Assembly (NCBI GenBank): GCA_964457585.1
Contig: CAYWFU010000002.1
Location: 1 to 64,000, forward strand
Length of the DNA stretch: 64,000 bases
Reading direction: 5' to 3'
DNA from: CAYWFU01 sp964457585
Lineage (GTDB): Bacteria > JACRDZ01
The translations under genes and the position numbers were made by a program. Shown here piece after piece: positions 47,930-56,769 of the stretch. The notes beneath the pieces are model-generated. The model worked only from the letters and a program-made list of their open reading frames with translations. It did not search any database and was not told the DNA's origin. Position 1 is the stretch's first letter. Each line of letters opens with the position of its first letter.

Positions 47930-48529
47930 TTATCCTATCATAAACTGAAGAGCAGTAAAAAATGCTATCCCCCATAATCCTTCCAGAAGCATTTGTTTTT
48001 CGGCAGTTTCATCAAAAAGGATACTTATATTTGCAGGGAATTCATCATTTTCTTTCCACAAAATATAAATTAAAGGTATTTTAGGAAATGGGTATAAACA
48101 TATAGAAGCATCGCCGAAATTATATTTTTGCCCTCCCAGTGAAATTCCTTTATTATTAAAAAGTTCTATATCCTTACCAAATTTATTGGCAATTTTGTTT
48201 AAAGGAAGTTCATGTCCGCCTCTGAAAAAAAATTGTCCGCCTTTAATTTCATGCAAGGCAATCCATTTCCCTGTTGGTGATATATCCTTAGCTTCAACCA
48301 GATAAAGTAAAGTTATAAATCTAAGATGAGGGTGCATTTCAGGGATTGTCTTTTTATCCAATGATAATTTATAAGTACAGTTTAGAATTTTTATTTCATA
48401 AGCTTCTTCATGGTAAATATAATTTACATCAGCTTTTTTACATACATCGTTTTTATCAATTAAACTTAGTTTTTCCCATAACTCATTTTCACCTGGGAAT
48501 GGTATAAAATTAGGTGTTTTATCTGCCAT
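47930..48529 (-). CDS. DUF3786 protein
   Basis: The product has 199 residues without signal peptide. The phrases WIALHEIKGGQFFFRGGHEL, ISLGGQKYNFGDASICLYPF and IPLIYILWKENDEFPANISI follow the DUF3786 pattern closely. This family is found in anaerobes, often near corrinoid or acetyl-CoA pathway genes, and its activity is not established. It is convergent with the radical SAM gene, sharing the boundary at 47929/47930. The gap 48530-48676 upstream shows only AT-rich sequence. Confidence 0.82.
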   Translation of the reverse strand: MADKTPNFIPFPGENELWEKLSLIDKNDVCKKADVNYIYHEEAYEIKILNCTYKLSLDKKTIPEMHPHLRFITLLYLVEAKDISPTGKWIALHEIKGGQFFFRGGHELPLNKIANKFGKDIELFNNKGISLGGQKYNFGDASICLYPFPKIPLIYILWKENDEFPANISILFDETAEKQMLLEGLWGIAFFTALQFMIG

Positions 48530-48676
48530 TTTTTATCCTTTTAAGCCATGGTTAAAATATTAATTTTTTTTTAATACTAATTCAATTTTAAATATTTCTT
48601 TATCTTGTAAGAATAAAAATTTCATGATATAATTTAATTATGTATATAAATTTTAAAAAAGATTAGGATTTTAAAA

Positions 48677-50686
48677 ATGTCATTAAATTTACCCGGAATT
48701 TTATTAATAATAATTCTATTTTGCAATTGTTTTATTGCAGTATATGTAATTTCAAGAGATATTTATAATAAACTTTATCAAAGTTTTTTTTTATTGTCAA
48801 TTATCTTCATCTTTTGGAATTTTCAAGCTATAAGCATGAGAATATTCAATGACCATGATAAAGTACTTTTTCTGGTTAAATTTTTTGGTACAGGTATTGT
48901 TTTTATCCCCACAGCTTTTTTTTATTTTTACATATCGATTATAAATAAAGCAGCCCAGTCAAAATTTAAAATTATTTTAAAAATCAGTCTTGGGTTTTCT
49001 ATCCTATTTGCTGTTTTAACATGGATTAATGATTTAATAGTAAAAGATGTTATACTCCTTCAAGATGGTTCTTTTTTTCCACTGCTTGGGAATAAAATAT
49101 TAAATATTTTATTAGCTCTGCATTATTTAATTTTACCTGTCTATAGTATATATTTACTTTACCATGAATATTTGCATTGTATAAATGTAATAGAAAAGCG
49201 TAAATATTATACTGTTATTATGGGTGCATTTATTCTGGTTTTGGGAGGGTTGACAGATATTATTTTTGTTAATTTTTATAAAGGTATTTATCCAATCGGG
49301 CATTTTACTATTTTTATTTATGATCTGCTGCTTGCTATTGCAATATTGAAATATCATCTAATGGATATTGAAATTTTTATAAAAAGAACTTTTGTATATT
49401 CTATCGTTTTCAATTTAGTAACAGTATCATTTCTTGCTGTAGTATTAATAATAGATTTTTATTTAAAAAAATATACAGGTATATCTTCCTTTTTTATAAC
49501 AGCTCTTACAGTTGCATTATTAACTCTGATATCGCAGCCTCTGCGTGATAAAATATTTTTTTTAGTAGATCATTATTTTTTTAAAGAGAAATATGAACAG
49601 CAGGAAACATTAAATGATTTCACAAGTACTTTGACCTCGGAACTAAATCGTGATCAGGTATTAGAACTTATAATGCAAACAATAAATAGAGTTTTGCATG
49701 TAAATAAAATGAGCATATTATTAAAAAATTCAAATAATTCTGATGAATTTCAAACAATAGCAACGTATGGCAAAAAAGATCATGACAATCAATATTCTTT
49801 CAATTCTTCAAGTTCTATACTGCAATTTCTTAGTAATAATAAAAACAAAAGTAATATAATAATCCGTCATTTAATAGAAAAGGATTCAAAGACTTCAAGC
49901 TTAAATAATCAAATTTTAAATGAACTAAAATATATTGATAGTTACGTTCTTCTGCCAATCACAATAAAAAATAAACTTATAGGTTTCATTAATCTTGGAG
50001 AAAAACTTTCAGGTGATATTTATCATCGATATGATATAAAACTTTTAAATACAATTTCGAATGAATCTGCAATAGCTATTGAGAACTCAATGTTATATAC
50101 AGAGTTAAGAAAAAGTTTTATTAATACTGTGTATACGCTTTCAACAGCTATTGAAGCAAAAGATGCATATACGCGCGGACATTCTGATAGAGTTTCTAAT
50201 TATGCAATTAATATTGCAAGTTATATGAAATTAAAAGATAACACTATAGAAAATATTAAAATAGGCGGTATGCTTCATGATATTGGTAAAATTGGTGTTC
50301 CTGATGAAATTCTTTTGAAAAAAGGACGTCTTACTCCTATGGAATTTGCAGAAATTATTAAACATCCAACTATTGGAGCCAGCATTCTTGCGCCTGCAAA
50401 ATTTCCGGAAGAGATTATGCATATAATTAAACATCATCATGAACGTGTGGATGGGACAGGGTATCCTGATCATCTTGGGGGACTTGATATACCGCTTACT
50501 GCAAGAATAGTAACTGTTGCAGATGTATTTGAAGCAATAACTTCTGATAGAGCATATCGCAAAGCTTTAGATATTAATGAAGGAATACATATTTTACATG
50601 AAGGATGCGGACATCTTTTCGATACGACAATAGTGGAAATTTTTCTGGACATTCTTGAAGAGAAAAAAAGACGGGAAGAAGAGTAA
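48677..50686 (+). CDS. HD-GYP phosphodiesterase with 7TM and GAF domains
   Basis: The product has 669 residues. Residues 5-235 hold about seven membrane spans like the histidine-kinase N-terminal 7TM sensor module. Residues 310-470 are a GAF domain (LTSELNRDQVLELIMQTINR, SYVLLPITIKNKLIGFINLG). Residues 480-669 are HD-GYP with RGHSDRVSNYAINIASYMKL, MLHDIGKIGVPDEIL near 533, IIKHHHERVDGTGYP near 585 and TARIVTVADVFEAITSDRAY. It should hydrolyse c-di-GMP in response to a membrane or small-molecule signal. The full set of metal ligands appears present. It is a single gene without a paired GGDEF protein. Confidence 0.93.
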   Translation: MSLNLPGILLIIILFCNCFIAVYVISRDIYNKLYQSFFLLSIIFIFWNFQAISMRIFNDHDKVLFLVKFFGTGIVFIPTAFFYFYISIINKAAQSKFKIILKISLGFSILFAVLTWINDLIVKDVILLQDGSFFPLLGNKILNILLALHYLILPVYSIYLLYHEYLHCINVIEKRKYYTVIMGAFILVLGGLTDIIFVNFYKGIYPIGHFTIFIYDLLLAIAILKYHLMDIEIFIKRTFVYSIVFNLVTVSFLAVVLIIDFYLKKYTGISSFFITALTVALLTLISQPLRDKIFFLVDHYFFKEKYEQQETLNDFTSTLTSELNRDQVLELIMQTINRVLHVNKMSILLKNSNNSDEFQTIATYGKKDHDNQYSFNSSSSILQFLSNNKNKSNIIIRHLIEKDSKTSSLNNQILNELKYIDSYVLLPITIKNKLIGFINLGEKLSGDIYHRYDIKLLNTISNESAIAIENSMLYTELRKSFINTVYTLSTAIEAKDAYTRGHSDRVSNYAINIASYMKLKDNTIENIKIGGMLHDIGKIGVPDEILLKKGRLTPMEFAEIIKHPTIGASILAPAKFPEEIMHIIKHHHERVDGTGYPDHLGGLDIPLTARIVTVADVFEAITSDRAYRKALDINEGIHILHEGCGHLFDTTIVEIFLDILEEKKRREEE

Positions 50687-50691
50687 CATCT

Positions 50692-50931
50692 TTATGATAT
50701 AGGAAAACAAATTCCCTGGCTAATCTGTTTTCTTAACCTTCTTGTTTTAATCCGAAATCCTTTGACAATACCATTATCTATAAAACAATTGGTACGAAGA
50801 AATTCAAATTCAGGCAGTTCCGGCAAGACAGAATCTATTTCGATATAGACAACTATATCCCCGGGTTTAAATTCACCCTTTCGAGTCACAACCTTCCATC
50901 CTAATATCGCGGCAACTTCAATATAAATTAT
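50692..50931 (-). pseudogene. RNA ligase (DraRnl/TIGR02306-like), N-terminal fragment
   Basis: The minus strand reads ILGWKVVTRKGEFKPGDIVV, YIEIDSVLPELPEFEFLR and FRIKTRRLRKQISQGICFP, the N-terminal OB-like module of the RNA ligase family typified by Deinococcus. The frame is open upstream to about 50931, without a standard start, and stops right after ICFPIS. The nucleotidyltransferase domain with its catalytic Lys is absent. It is therefore a fragment left between the HD-GYP gene and mqnC. A short annotated frame of 65 codons from 50889 covers only part of it. Confidence 0.72.
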
Positions 50932-50937
50932 AGAATG

Positions 50938-52017
50938 TTAAATTTCACTATAAATTTTTAAAATTTCGTATGTAGTATCACGTTCTGCTGGAATTTTTTT
51001 TGCTTCAGCTATAAGTTGAATCATTTCATCCTTTGTAATACGATAAGAAACACCCGCAGCTTTTACAACATTTTCTTCAAGCATAATACTGCCAAGATCA
51101 TTTGCTCCGAACCACAGGGTTATCTGTCCTATGTCTTTTCCCTGTGTTACCCATGAGCCCTGAATATTTTTAATATTATCAAGGAATAATCGTGAAATAG
51201 CGAGAGTTTTAAGATAATTGTATCGCGAAATTTTATATCCACCCAATTGAGTAAATCCTGGCTCGTATGTCCATGGAATAAATGCTCTAAAACCATGCGT
51301 TTTATCTTGAAGATTTCTTATATATTCAAGATGAGTTATGCGGTCTTCAACACTCTCGACACTTCCCATCATCATGGTTGCTGTGGTTTTGAAACCGAGA
51401 AGGTGCGCCTGTTCATTCACATTTAACCATTCCAATCCTGAGATTTTATTAGGACTGATTTTTTTTCTTACATGATCTACTAAAATTTCAGCTCCTGCTC
51501 CTGGCAATGAATCAAGGCCTGCCTCTTTAAGTTTAGTTAAAATTTCAGTTATGGAATAATGCGAAATTTTTGACAGGTGTATAATTTCAGGAGGTGAAAA
51601 AGAATGTATGAAAATATTCTTAAATGATATTTTAATTTTTCTGATCATATCAATATAATAATCAAAACTTAATTCCGGATGCAGACCGCCTTGCAGCATA
51701 ATCTGAACAGCTCCGGCATCATGAGCTTCTTTCACTTTTTCCAGTATTTGATTATGACTAAGAACATAAGCATCCAGTGATTTTAAATCACGATAAAAAG
51801 CACAAAATGAGCATCGATTAATACATACATTTGTATAGTTTATATTTCGATCAACAATAAAAGTTGCCAGATTGGAAGGAAAAAATCTATGTCGGAATGT
51901 ATCCGCTACTTTTCCAATTTCCGGCAAAGGAGCGTTTTGAAATAAAATCAATGCTTCATCTTTTGTCAAACGTTTTCCATCAAGAGTATTTTTTAATATT
52001 TCTTTATATGTTTTCAT
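50938..52017 (-). CDS. mqnC: Cyclic dehypoxanthinyl futalosine synthase
   Basis: MqnC is the radical SAM enzyme that closes the ring of dehypoxanthine futalosine in menaquinone synthesis. The product has 359 residues. The cluster cysteines are Cys65, Cys69 and Cys72 in TNVCINRCSFCAFYRD. The phrases IMLQGGLHPELSFDYYIDMI, GLDSLPGAGAEILVDHVR and FIPWTYEPGFTQLGG are typical of MqnC and separate it from MqnE (compare FIPLPFHP there). It starts 1 base after the stop of mqnA on the same strand. mqnB and mqnD are not in the window, so part of the pathway is elsewhere. Confidence 0.95.
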   Translation of the reverse strand: MKTYKEILKNTLDGKRLTKDEALILFQNAPLPEIGKVADTFRHRFFPSNLATFIVDRNINYTNVCINRCSFCAFYRDLKSLDAYVLSHNQILEKVKEAHDAGAVQIMLQGGLHPELSFDYYIDMIRKIKISFKNIFIHSFSPPEIIHLSKISHYSITEILTKLKEAGLDSLPGAGAEILVDHVRKKISPNKISGLEWLNVNEQAHLLGFKTTATMMMGSVESVEDRITHLEYIRNLQDKTHGFRAFIPWTYEPGFTQLGGYKISRYNYLKTLAISRLFLDNIKNIQGSWVTQGKDIGQITLWFGANDLGSIMLEENVVKAAGVSYRITKDEMIQLIAEAKKIPAERDTTYEILKIYSEI

Positions 52018-52018
52018 T

Positions 52019-53008
52019 TTACTTAAATAATCCAGGAGGAGTAAGAATCTGCAAAAAGTTTTTTATATCTTTTGCCCCTCTATTGACCAGAGTTGCGACA
52101 TTTTCTGGGAATAAAGGAGAAGTCAATAAGTAAGAAGTCTGTAATAAAAGGTCTTCCAGATCATTATTTTTATTAATTGTATTTTTAACAGGTGCAAATT
52201 CCAGTTCGGGTATATCTTTAACCAGTTTATATTTTTGAGCATATTTATAAAAAAGTTTTAACCCGCGTTTATAATCTTCTCCAAATTCAAAACTTAAACT
52301 CTTAAAATAATTATATAAAAATTCTCTATCAAACAGCTCCCATCTTTCACTTTTTGATGCTATTTCATATAATCTGGAAGAGCTATATTCTATTGAGGAA
52401 ATAAGAGCTGAAAATATTTCCTGTAATAGCTCGGGCTTATTATCAGAAAATTTTTTATTTGCAGCCCAAACAGCATAAACCATTTTTTCCCCGGTTAATT
52501 CCTTCCATTCCTTCCCAAGATCATAAAGAAAAAATTCTTCTGGATAATATAATACTTTTAACGCATCATCACCTATGAGAAGCACTGCCTCCGCTTCCTG
52601 CATTGTTTCTTCAAATGTTGATTTTGTGTCAATATATTCCACTTCTAAATTATATTTTTCAATGAGTATAATATGAGTAAGAACTCTTGATGTCGCTGAA
52701 CTTGTTGTTAGCGCCACTTTTTTCCCCTCTAGTTCCTGTATTGGTTTCTTGCTTATAAGCAAAATACTTTTAACTTCTCCATTAGAACTTACAGTAAGAT
52801 CCGGCAGCAATAATAAATTATCTGCATGACGACAATATTCTATCGCCGAGATCGGACTCACATCAAGATATCCATTTAATATCATTTGATTTAGTTCAGT
52901 TGGAGTACCCTTAATAAGCTCCATATTAAATAAAAGCTTATTATTAATTAGTCCATAATAAAAAGGCACACAATTTAAATATTGAATATGACCTACATTT
53001 GGACGCAT
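52019..53008 (-). CDS. mqnA: Chorismate dehydratase
   Basis: MqnA converts chorismate to 3-enolpyruvylbenzoate, the first step of the futalosine route. The product has 329 residues. The N-terminal VGHIQYLNCVPFYYGLINN, GTPTELNQMILNGYLDVSPI, SAIEYCRHADNLLLLPDL and KKVALTTSSATSRVL, then YVEYIDTK-like and AVLLIGDDALK, match the periplasmic-binding-protein-like fold of MqnA. The C-terminal 45 residues extend beyond the usual family end (about 280). It precedes mqnC by 1 base. Since trpE also draws on chorismate, this is the second chorismate branch in the window. Confidence 0.93.
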   Translation of the reverse strand: MRPNVGHIQYLNCVPFYYGLINNKLLFNMELIKGTPTELNQMILNGYLDVSPISAIEYCRHADNLLLLPDLTVSSNGEVKSILLISKKPIQELEGKKVALTTSSATSRVLTHIILIEKYNLEVEYIDTKSTFEETMQEAEAVLLIGDDALKVLYYPEEFFLYDLGKEWKELTGEKMVYAVWAANKKFSDNKPELLQEIFSALISSIEYSSSRLYEIASKSERWELFDREFLYNYFKSLSFEFGEDYKRGLKLFYKYAQKYKLVKDIPELEFAPVKNTINKNNDLEDLLLQTSYLLTSPLFPENVATLVNRGAKDIKNFLQILTPPGLFK

Positions 53009-53024
53009 AGTTATCTCCTTTTTT

Positions 53025-53177
53025 ATAAATCAAAAATCAAATATCAAAAATCAAAATTTGTGTGTCACTTCGTGACATTATTTGTTTAAATCAATAAATG
53101 TCCACATGACACCACAATTTTGCATTTTAAATTTTGAATTTTGAATTTATCTCCACAAAAATTCAGTCAACTTGAGT
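53025..53177. repeat. Family C MITE copy 3, left end missing
   Basis: The right end AGTCAACTTGAGT (to 53177) and the interior ATATCAAAAATCAAAATT, GTGTCACTTCGTGACATT and GTCC..GACACCA segments match the element at 44731. The left terminal repeat is absent; the similarity starts at about 53025, next to the mqnA start region. The final T is the first base of the mqnE stop codon on the other strand. It separates mqnA and mqnE. Confidence 0.75.
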
Positions 53178-54262
53178 TAATTGTAAATCTTCAAAATATT
53201 ATACAACGTATCTCTTTCTACCGGTGTATGTCCTGTTTCCTTAATTAAGGAAATAAGTTCATTTTTTGAAATATATTGTTCAGTTTCTGCACCTGCTGAA
53301 TGTGTGATTTTTTCTTCAACAACAGTACCATCCAGATCGTCTACTCCAAAATTCAGGGAAAGTTGAGCTATGTCCATTCCAACCATAATCCAGAATGATT
53401 TAATATGACTAAAATTATCCAGCATTAAACGCGAGATTATATACATTTTTAAATTTTCAAATGCTCCAGGGCGTTTATGTGTTTTTTCAAATTCTGTATT
53501 TTTTGGATGAAAGGGCAGGGGGATAAATGCTTGAAATCCACCTGTTTCATCCTGTAAATTTCTTAAACTTATCAGATGATCTATTATATCTTCTTCTGTT
53601 TCAACATGCCCGTATAAAAGTGTAGCATTAGACCGTAATTTACATTCATGAGCAGTTCTCATAACCTCCAGCCAGCGTGTTCCGGAAGCTTTTTTAGGAC
53701 AAACATGTTCTCTAATATTATTGCTGAAAATTTCTGCTCCGCCACCCGGGAGAGAGCCGAGACCCGCATCTTTCAGAATTGATAATACTTCTTTGATAGA
53801 TCTTCCAGAAATCTGAGAAAAATAATCAATTTCAACTGCAGTAAATGCCTGAATATGAATATTGGGTAAATTTTCTTTTATTCGTTTGATTATTTCAACA
53901 TAATAATCAAATGGAAGGTCTGGATGTAAACCGCTTACTATATGCACCTCAGTTATTCCAAGAGGAATACCTTCTCGAGCCCGTTTTAAAGCTTCTTCAA
54001 TTGTCATTGTGTAAGCATCCGAATCATTTTTATCACGGCTGAAAGCACAGAATTTACAGCGGGATATGCATATATTTGTTAAATTAATATGTCTGTTAAC
54101 ATTAAAATAAACATAATTACCATTAATTTTTTGTTTAATATACCTTGATAATTCTCCGAGTGAATAAATATCGTTGATCTTAAAAAGCTCTAATCCATCT
54201 TCTTTTGTTAATCGCTCATTCGCATAAATTTTTTCCTTAATATTTTCTATCATCTGGATCAT
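53177..54262 (-). CDS. mqnE: Aminodeoxyfutalosine synthase
   Basis: MqnE is a radical SAM enzyme that joins 3-enolpyruvylbenzoate to the adenosyl group to give aminodeoxyfutalosine. From ATG 54262 the product has 361 residues. Cys65, Cys69 and Cys72 lie in TNICISRCKFCAFSRD; HIVSGLHPDLPFDYYVEII, GLGSLPGGGAEIFSNNIREH and FQAFIPLPFHPKNTEFEKT are MqnE-type phrases. An upstream ATG at 54325 would add 21 residues encoded by a family D repeat; GGAGAAAAAATT just before 54262 decides the start. The stop codon overlaps the end of a family C element. The prenyltransferase gene lies upstream. Confidence 0.95.
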   Translation of the reverse strand: MIQMIENIKEKIYANERLTKEDGLELFKINDIYSLGELSRYIKQKINGNYVYFNVNRHINLTNICISRCKFCAFSRDKNDSDAYTMTIEEALKRAREGIPLGITEVHIVSGLHPDLPFDYYVEIIKRIKENLPNIHIQAFTAVEIDYFSQISGRSIKEVLSILKDAGLGSLPGGGAEIFSNNIREHVCPKKASGTRWLEVMRTAHECKLRSNATLLYGHVETEEDIIDHLISLRNLQDETGGFQAFIPLPFHPKNTEFEKTHKRPGAFENLKMYIISRLMLDNFSHIKSFWIMVGMDIAQLSLNFGVDDLDGTVVEEKITHSAGAETEQYISKNELISLIKETGHTPVERDTLYNILKIYN

Positions 54263-54280
54263 AATTTTTTCTCCATTTAA

Positions 54281-54375
54281 GTATAGGAATTTAAAATTTC
54301 TAATTTCGCTCGATAAATCGAGCAACTACATTGAAATTTTTGTAGTTGCCTGATTTATCAGGCTTAATTTTATAT
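54281..54375. repeat. Family D repeat copy 2
   Basis: It reads TATAGGAATTTAAAA, CGCTCGAT-AA-ATCGAGC, AACTACATTGAAATTTTTGT, AGTTGCCTGAT-TT-ATCAGGC, TTAATTTTA. Two hairpins are separated by a pseudo-palindromic AACTACA..TGTAGTT pair. The same order occurs at 32583. It fills the gap between mqnE and the UbiA gene and supplies a false upstream start to mqnE. Confidence 0.78.
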
Positions 54376-55250
54376 TAATTTTTAAAATACAAATCAATCC
54401 ATGTAAAAATAAAAATCAGTATACTAACAAAACCATTTGCTGTAAAAAAAGCAACATTTACTCTTGATAAATCTTTTGAAGAAATAATATGATTCTCATA
54501 CCATAAAATTGAAGCAACTGCAAAAATACCCAGAAAATAAAAAAATTTTAATTTAAATAGAAATCCAATTATAAAAAAAATTATTACTGTCAATTTATGT
54601 AAGAAAGATGTAATTTTCAAGGCTTTTTCTAATCCAAAACAGGCTGGGATTGAATATAATCCTTCATTGGAATCAAATTCATAATCCTGGCATGCATAGA
54701 TAATATCAAAACCAGCAGTCCAGAAACATATTGCTAATCCAAGCATTAATATGCTTAACGGAGGTACTTTATTGGTAATAGCTATCCATGCTCCAATTGG
54801 TGAAAGCCCGAGAGAAATTCCTAGAATAAAATGACTGAGATATGTAAATTTTTTTGTATATGGATAAATTATCATAGGGAGTACAAGCAGAGGCCAGAGA
54901 TAACGACAAAGCGGTGCTAATTGAAATGTAGATAAAATATAAATCGCTAATGTAAAATAGGTTAAAAATATTACTTCATTTTCTGTTAATAATTTTTGCG
55001 GTAATGCTCTATTTTTGGTTCGCGGATTTCGAGCATCTATTTCTCTGTCAATATAGCGGTTAAATGACATGGCAAAACTTCTTGCGCCAATCATGGTTAA
55101 TGTTATCCAGAAAAACTTTTTATTAAATAAAATAGTTCCCTGTGCAAGCAAAATACCAAGATAGGCAAATGGCAATGCAAAAATAGAATGCTCAATTTTA
55201 ATCATTTCTAAAAAAATGATTATTTTAGATCTTCCCTGATTTTTCTCCAT
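54375..55250 (-). CDS. mqnP: UbiA-family prenyltransferase for menaquinone
   Basis: The enzyme attaches a polyprenyl tail to the naphthoate ring. The product has 291 residues with eight or nine membrane spans. The two Asp-rich motifs are seen as NRYIDREIDARNPRTKNR (about 64-81) and DIIYACQDYEFDSNEGL (about 176-192). The mqn context and the match to UbiA-like MqnP rather than MenA support a futalosine-pathway role. The UbiD-like gene lies 43 bases upstream on the same strand. The start ATG is preceded by GGAGGTAAACT. Protoheme or ubiquinone roles are less likely here. Confidence 0.92.
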   Translation of the reverse strand: MEKNQGRSKIIIFLEMIKIEHSIFALPFAYLGILLAQGTILFNKKFFWITLTMIGARSFAMSFNRYIDREIDARNPRTKNRALPQKLLTENEVIFLTYFTLAIYILSTFQLAPLCRYLWPLLVLPMIIYPYTKKFTYLSHFILGISLGLSPIGAWIAITNKVPPLSILMLGLAICFWTAGFDIIYACQDYEFDSNEGLYSIPACFGLEKALKITSFLHKLTVIIFFIIGFLFKLKFFYFLGIFAVASILWYENHIISSKDLSRVNVAFFTANGFVSILIFIFTWIDLYFKN

Positions 55251-55293
55251 AGTTTACCTCCAATAAACTTTAGAAAAAAGCTTCCTCTTAAAA

Positions 55294-56754
55294 TTATATA
55301 CTTAAACTTATATTACTTAATCCAAATTCTTTCCACCTTTCATTGATTGATTTTACGGTTTTTTCATCCATTTTTATTTCTTCGGGCCATGGACGCGGAT
55401 GTCCTTCTTCTATTGTTTTACGAGTAGCATCGATGCCCATTTTAGAACCATATTTTGGTACCGGACTGGAATGATCTAAAACATCCAGAGGCCCTTTATT
55501 GAAAAAAATATCTCTTTCAGGATCAACATTATTAAAAACTTTCCATGTAACTTCAGAATAATTTTGCACGTCCACATTTTCATCAACAATAATAATAATT
55601 TTCGAAAACATCATCTGCCCTAATCCCCATAGAGAAGACGCTACTTTACGTGCCTGTCCGGGATATTCTTTTTTTATCGAAACAATGACGCAGTTGTGAA
55701 ATACACCTTCAAACGGTAAACACCAGTCAACAATCTCCGGTAATTGAGTTTTTGCCAATGGTAAAAAAATTCTTTCAGTTGCTTTTCCCATAAAGCAATC
55801 TTCCATTGGCGGCTTCCCTACAATTGTTGTTGGATAAATTGGTTTTTCACGTCTGGTTATACATTGTATATGAAAAATCGGGAAAGGCGCAACTTCTGAA
55901 TAATAACCAGTATGATCTCCAAATGGTCCTTCTTCTTTTAATTCCGTTAAAGATACATAACCTTCCAGAATAAATTCTGCATTTGCAGGAACATACAAAT
56001 CGACTGTTTGCGCTTTAACTATTTCAACAGCATCACCGCGCAAAAATCCTGCAAAAATCAATTCATCAAGACCCGGGGGAAGAGGCGCTGTTGCAGAATA
56101 AATAGTTGCCGGATCCCCGCCCAGCACAACTGCAACTTCCATCTTTTTCCCTAGTTTCTGATGCATTCTGTAATTTTTAGCTCCATCATGATGTGCATGC
56201 CAGTGCATACCTGTAGTAGTTTTATCATATACCTGCATTCGGTACATCCCGATATTCTGAATGCCGGTATCAGGATTTTTTGTGATAACTAACGGGAGAG
56301 TGATAAATTTCCCGGCATCCATTGGCCAGCATTTTAAAATAGGGATTTTACTTAAATCAACATCCTTTTCTATTACTTCCTGACATGGACCTGATTTGAC
56401 TTTTTTAGGTTGAAAAGCAGCTATTTCTTTTAATTTAATTAAAATCTCGATTTTTTCCCAGAAAGTTTTTGGAGGAGCAGAAGGTACAAGGGACATCATT
56501 CTATCAGCAATTTTATCAAGAGATTCTGTTTCCAATGACAGATTCATTTTGTCAAAACCGGCAAAAGCATTAATTAATACAGGATATTGAGAATTTTTAA
56601 CATTTTCAAATAAAAGCGCAGGTCCATTATTCTTTACCATTCGGTCAGCAATTTCAGCAATTTCTAGTTCTGCGTCAACCTGAGCAGTAATACGCTGTAA
56701 TAACTTTTTTTTTTCTAATGTTGAAATAAATTCTCTTAAATCCTTGTAAGACAA
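55294..56754 (-). CDS. mqnL: UbiD-family decarboxylase (MqnL-like)
   Basis: UbiD-type enzymes use prenylated FMN to remove a carboxyl group from an aromatic ring; in futalosine-pathway bacteria the adjacent UbiD is thought to act on a dihydroxynaphthoate. The product has 486 residues, the family norm. MYRMQVYDKTTTGMHWHAHH and HQKLGKKMEVAVVLGGDPAT, LKEEGPFGDHTGYYSEV (with the catalytic acids) and MGIDATRKTIEEGHPRPWPE are characteristic. No prFMN prenyltransferase (UbiX) is visible in the window. It sits between parB and the UbiA gene. Confidence 0.92.
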   Translation of the reverse strand: MSYKDLREFISTLEKKKLLQRITAQVDAELEIAEIADRMVKNNGPALLFENVKNSQYPVLINAFAGFDKMNLSLETESLDKIADRMMSLVPSAPPKTFWEKIEILIKLKEIAAFQPKKVKSGPCQEVIEKDVDLSKIPILKCWPMDAGKFITLPLVITKNPDTGIQNIGMYRMQVYDKTTTGMHWHAHHDGAKNYRMHQKLGKKMEVAVVLGGDPATIYSATAPLPPGLDELIFAGFLRGDAVEIVKAQTVDLYVPANAEFILEGYVSLTELKEEGPFGDHTGYYSEVAPFPIFHIQCITRREKPIYPTTIVGKPPMEDCFMGKATERIFLPLAKTQLPEIVDWCLPFEGVFHNCVIVSIKKEYPGQARKVASSLWGLGQMMFSKIIIIVDENVDVQNYSEVTWKVFNNVDPERDIFFNKGPLDVLDHSSPVPKYGSKMGIDATRKTIEEGHPRPWPEEIKMDEKTVKSINERWKEFGLSNISLSI

Positions 56755-56769
56755 TTAAAAATCCTCCAT

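Noticed and set aside
54263..54325. Extended N-terminus of MqnE
   Set aside because: The extra 21 codons include family D repeat sequence; GGAGAAAAAATT precedes the internal ATG.
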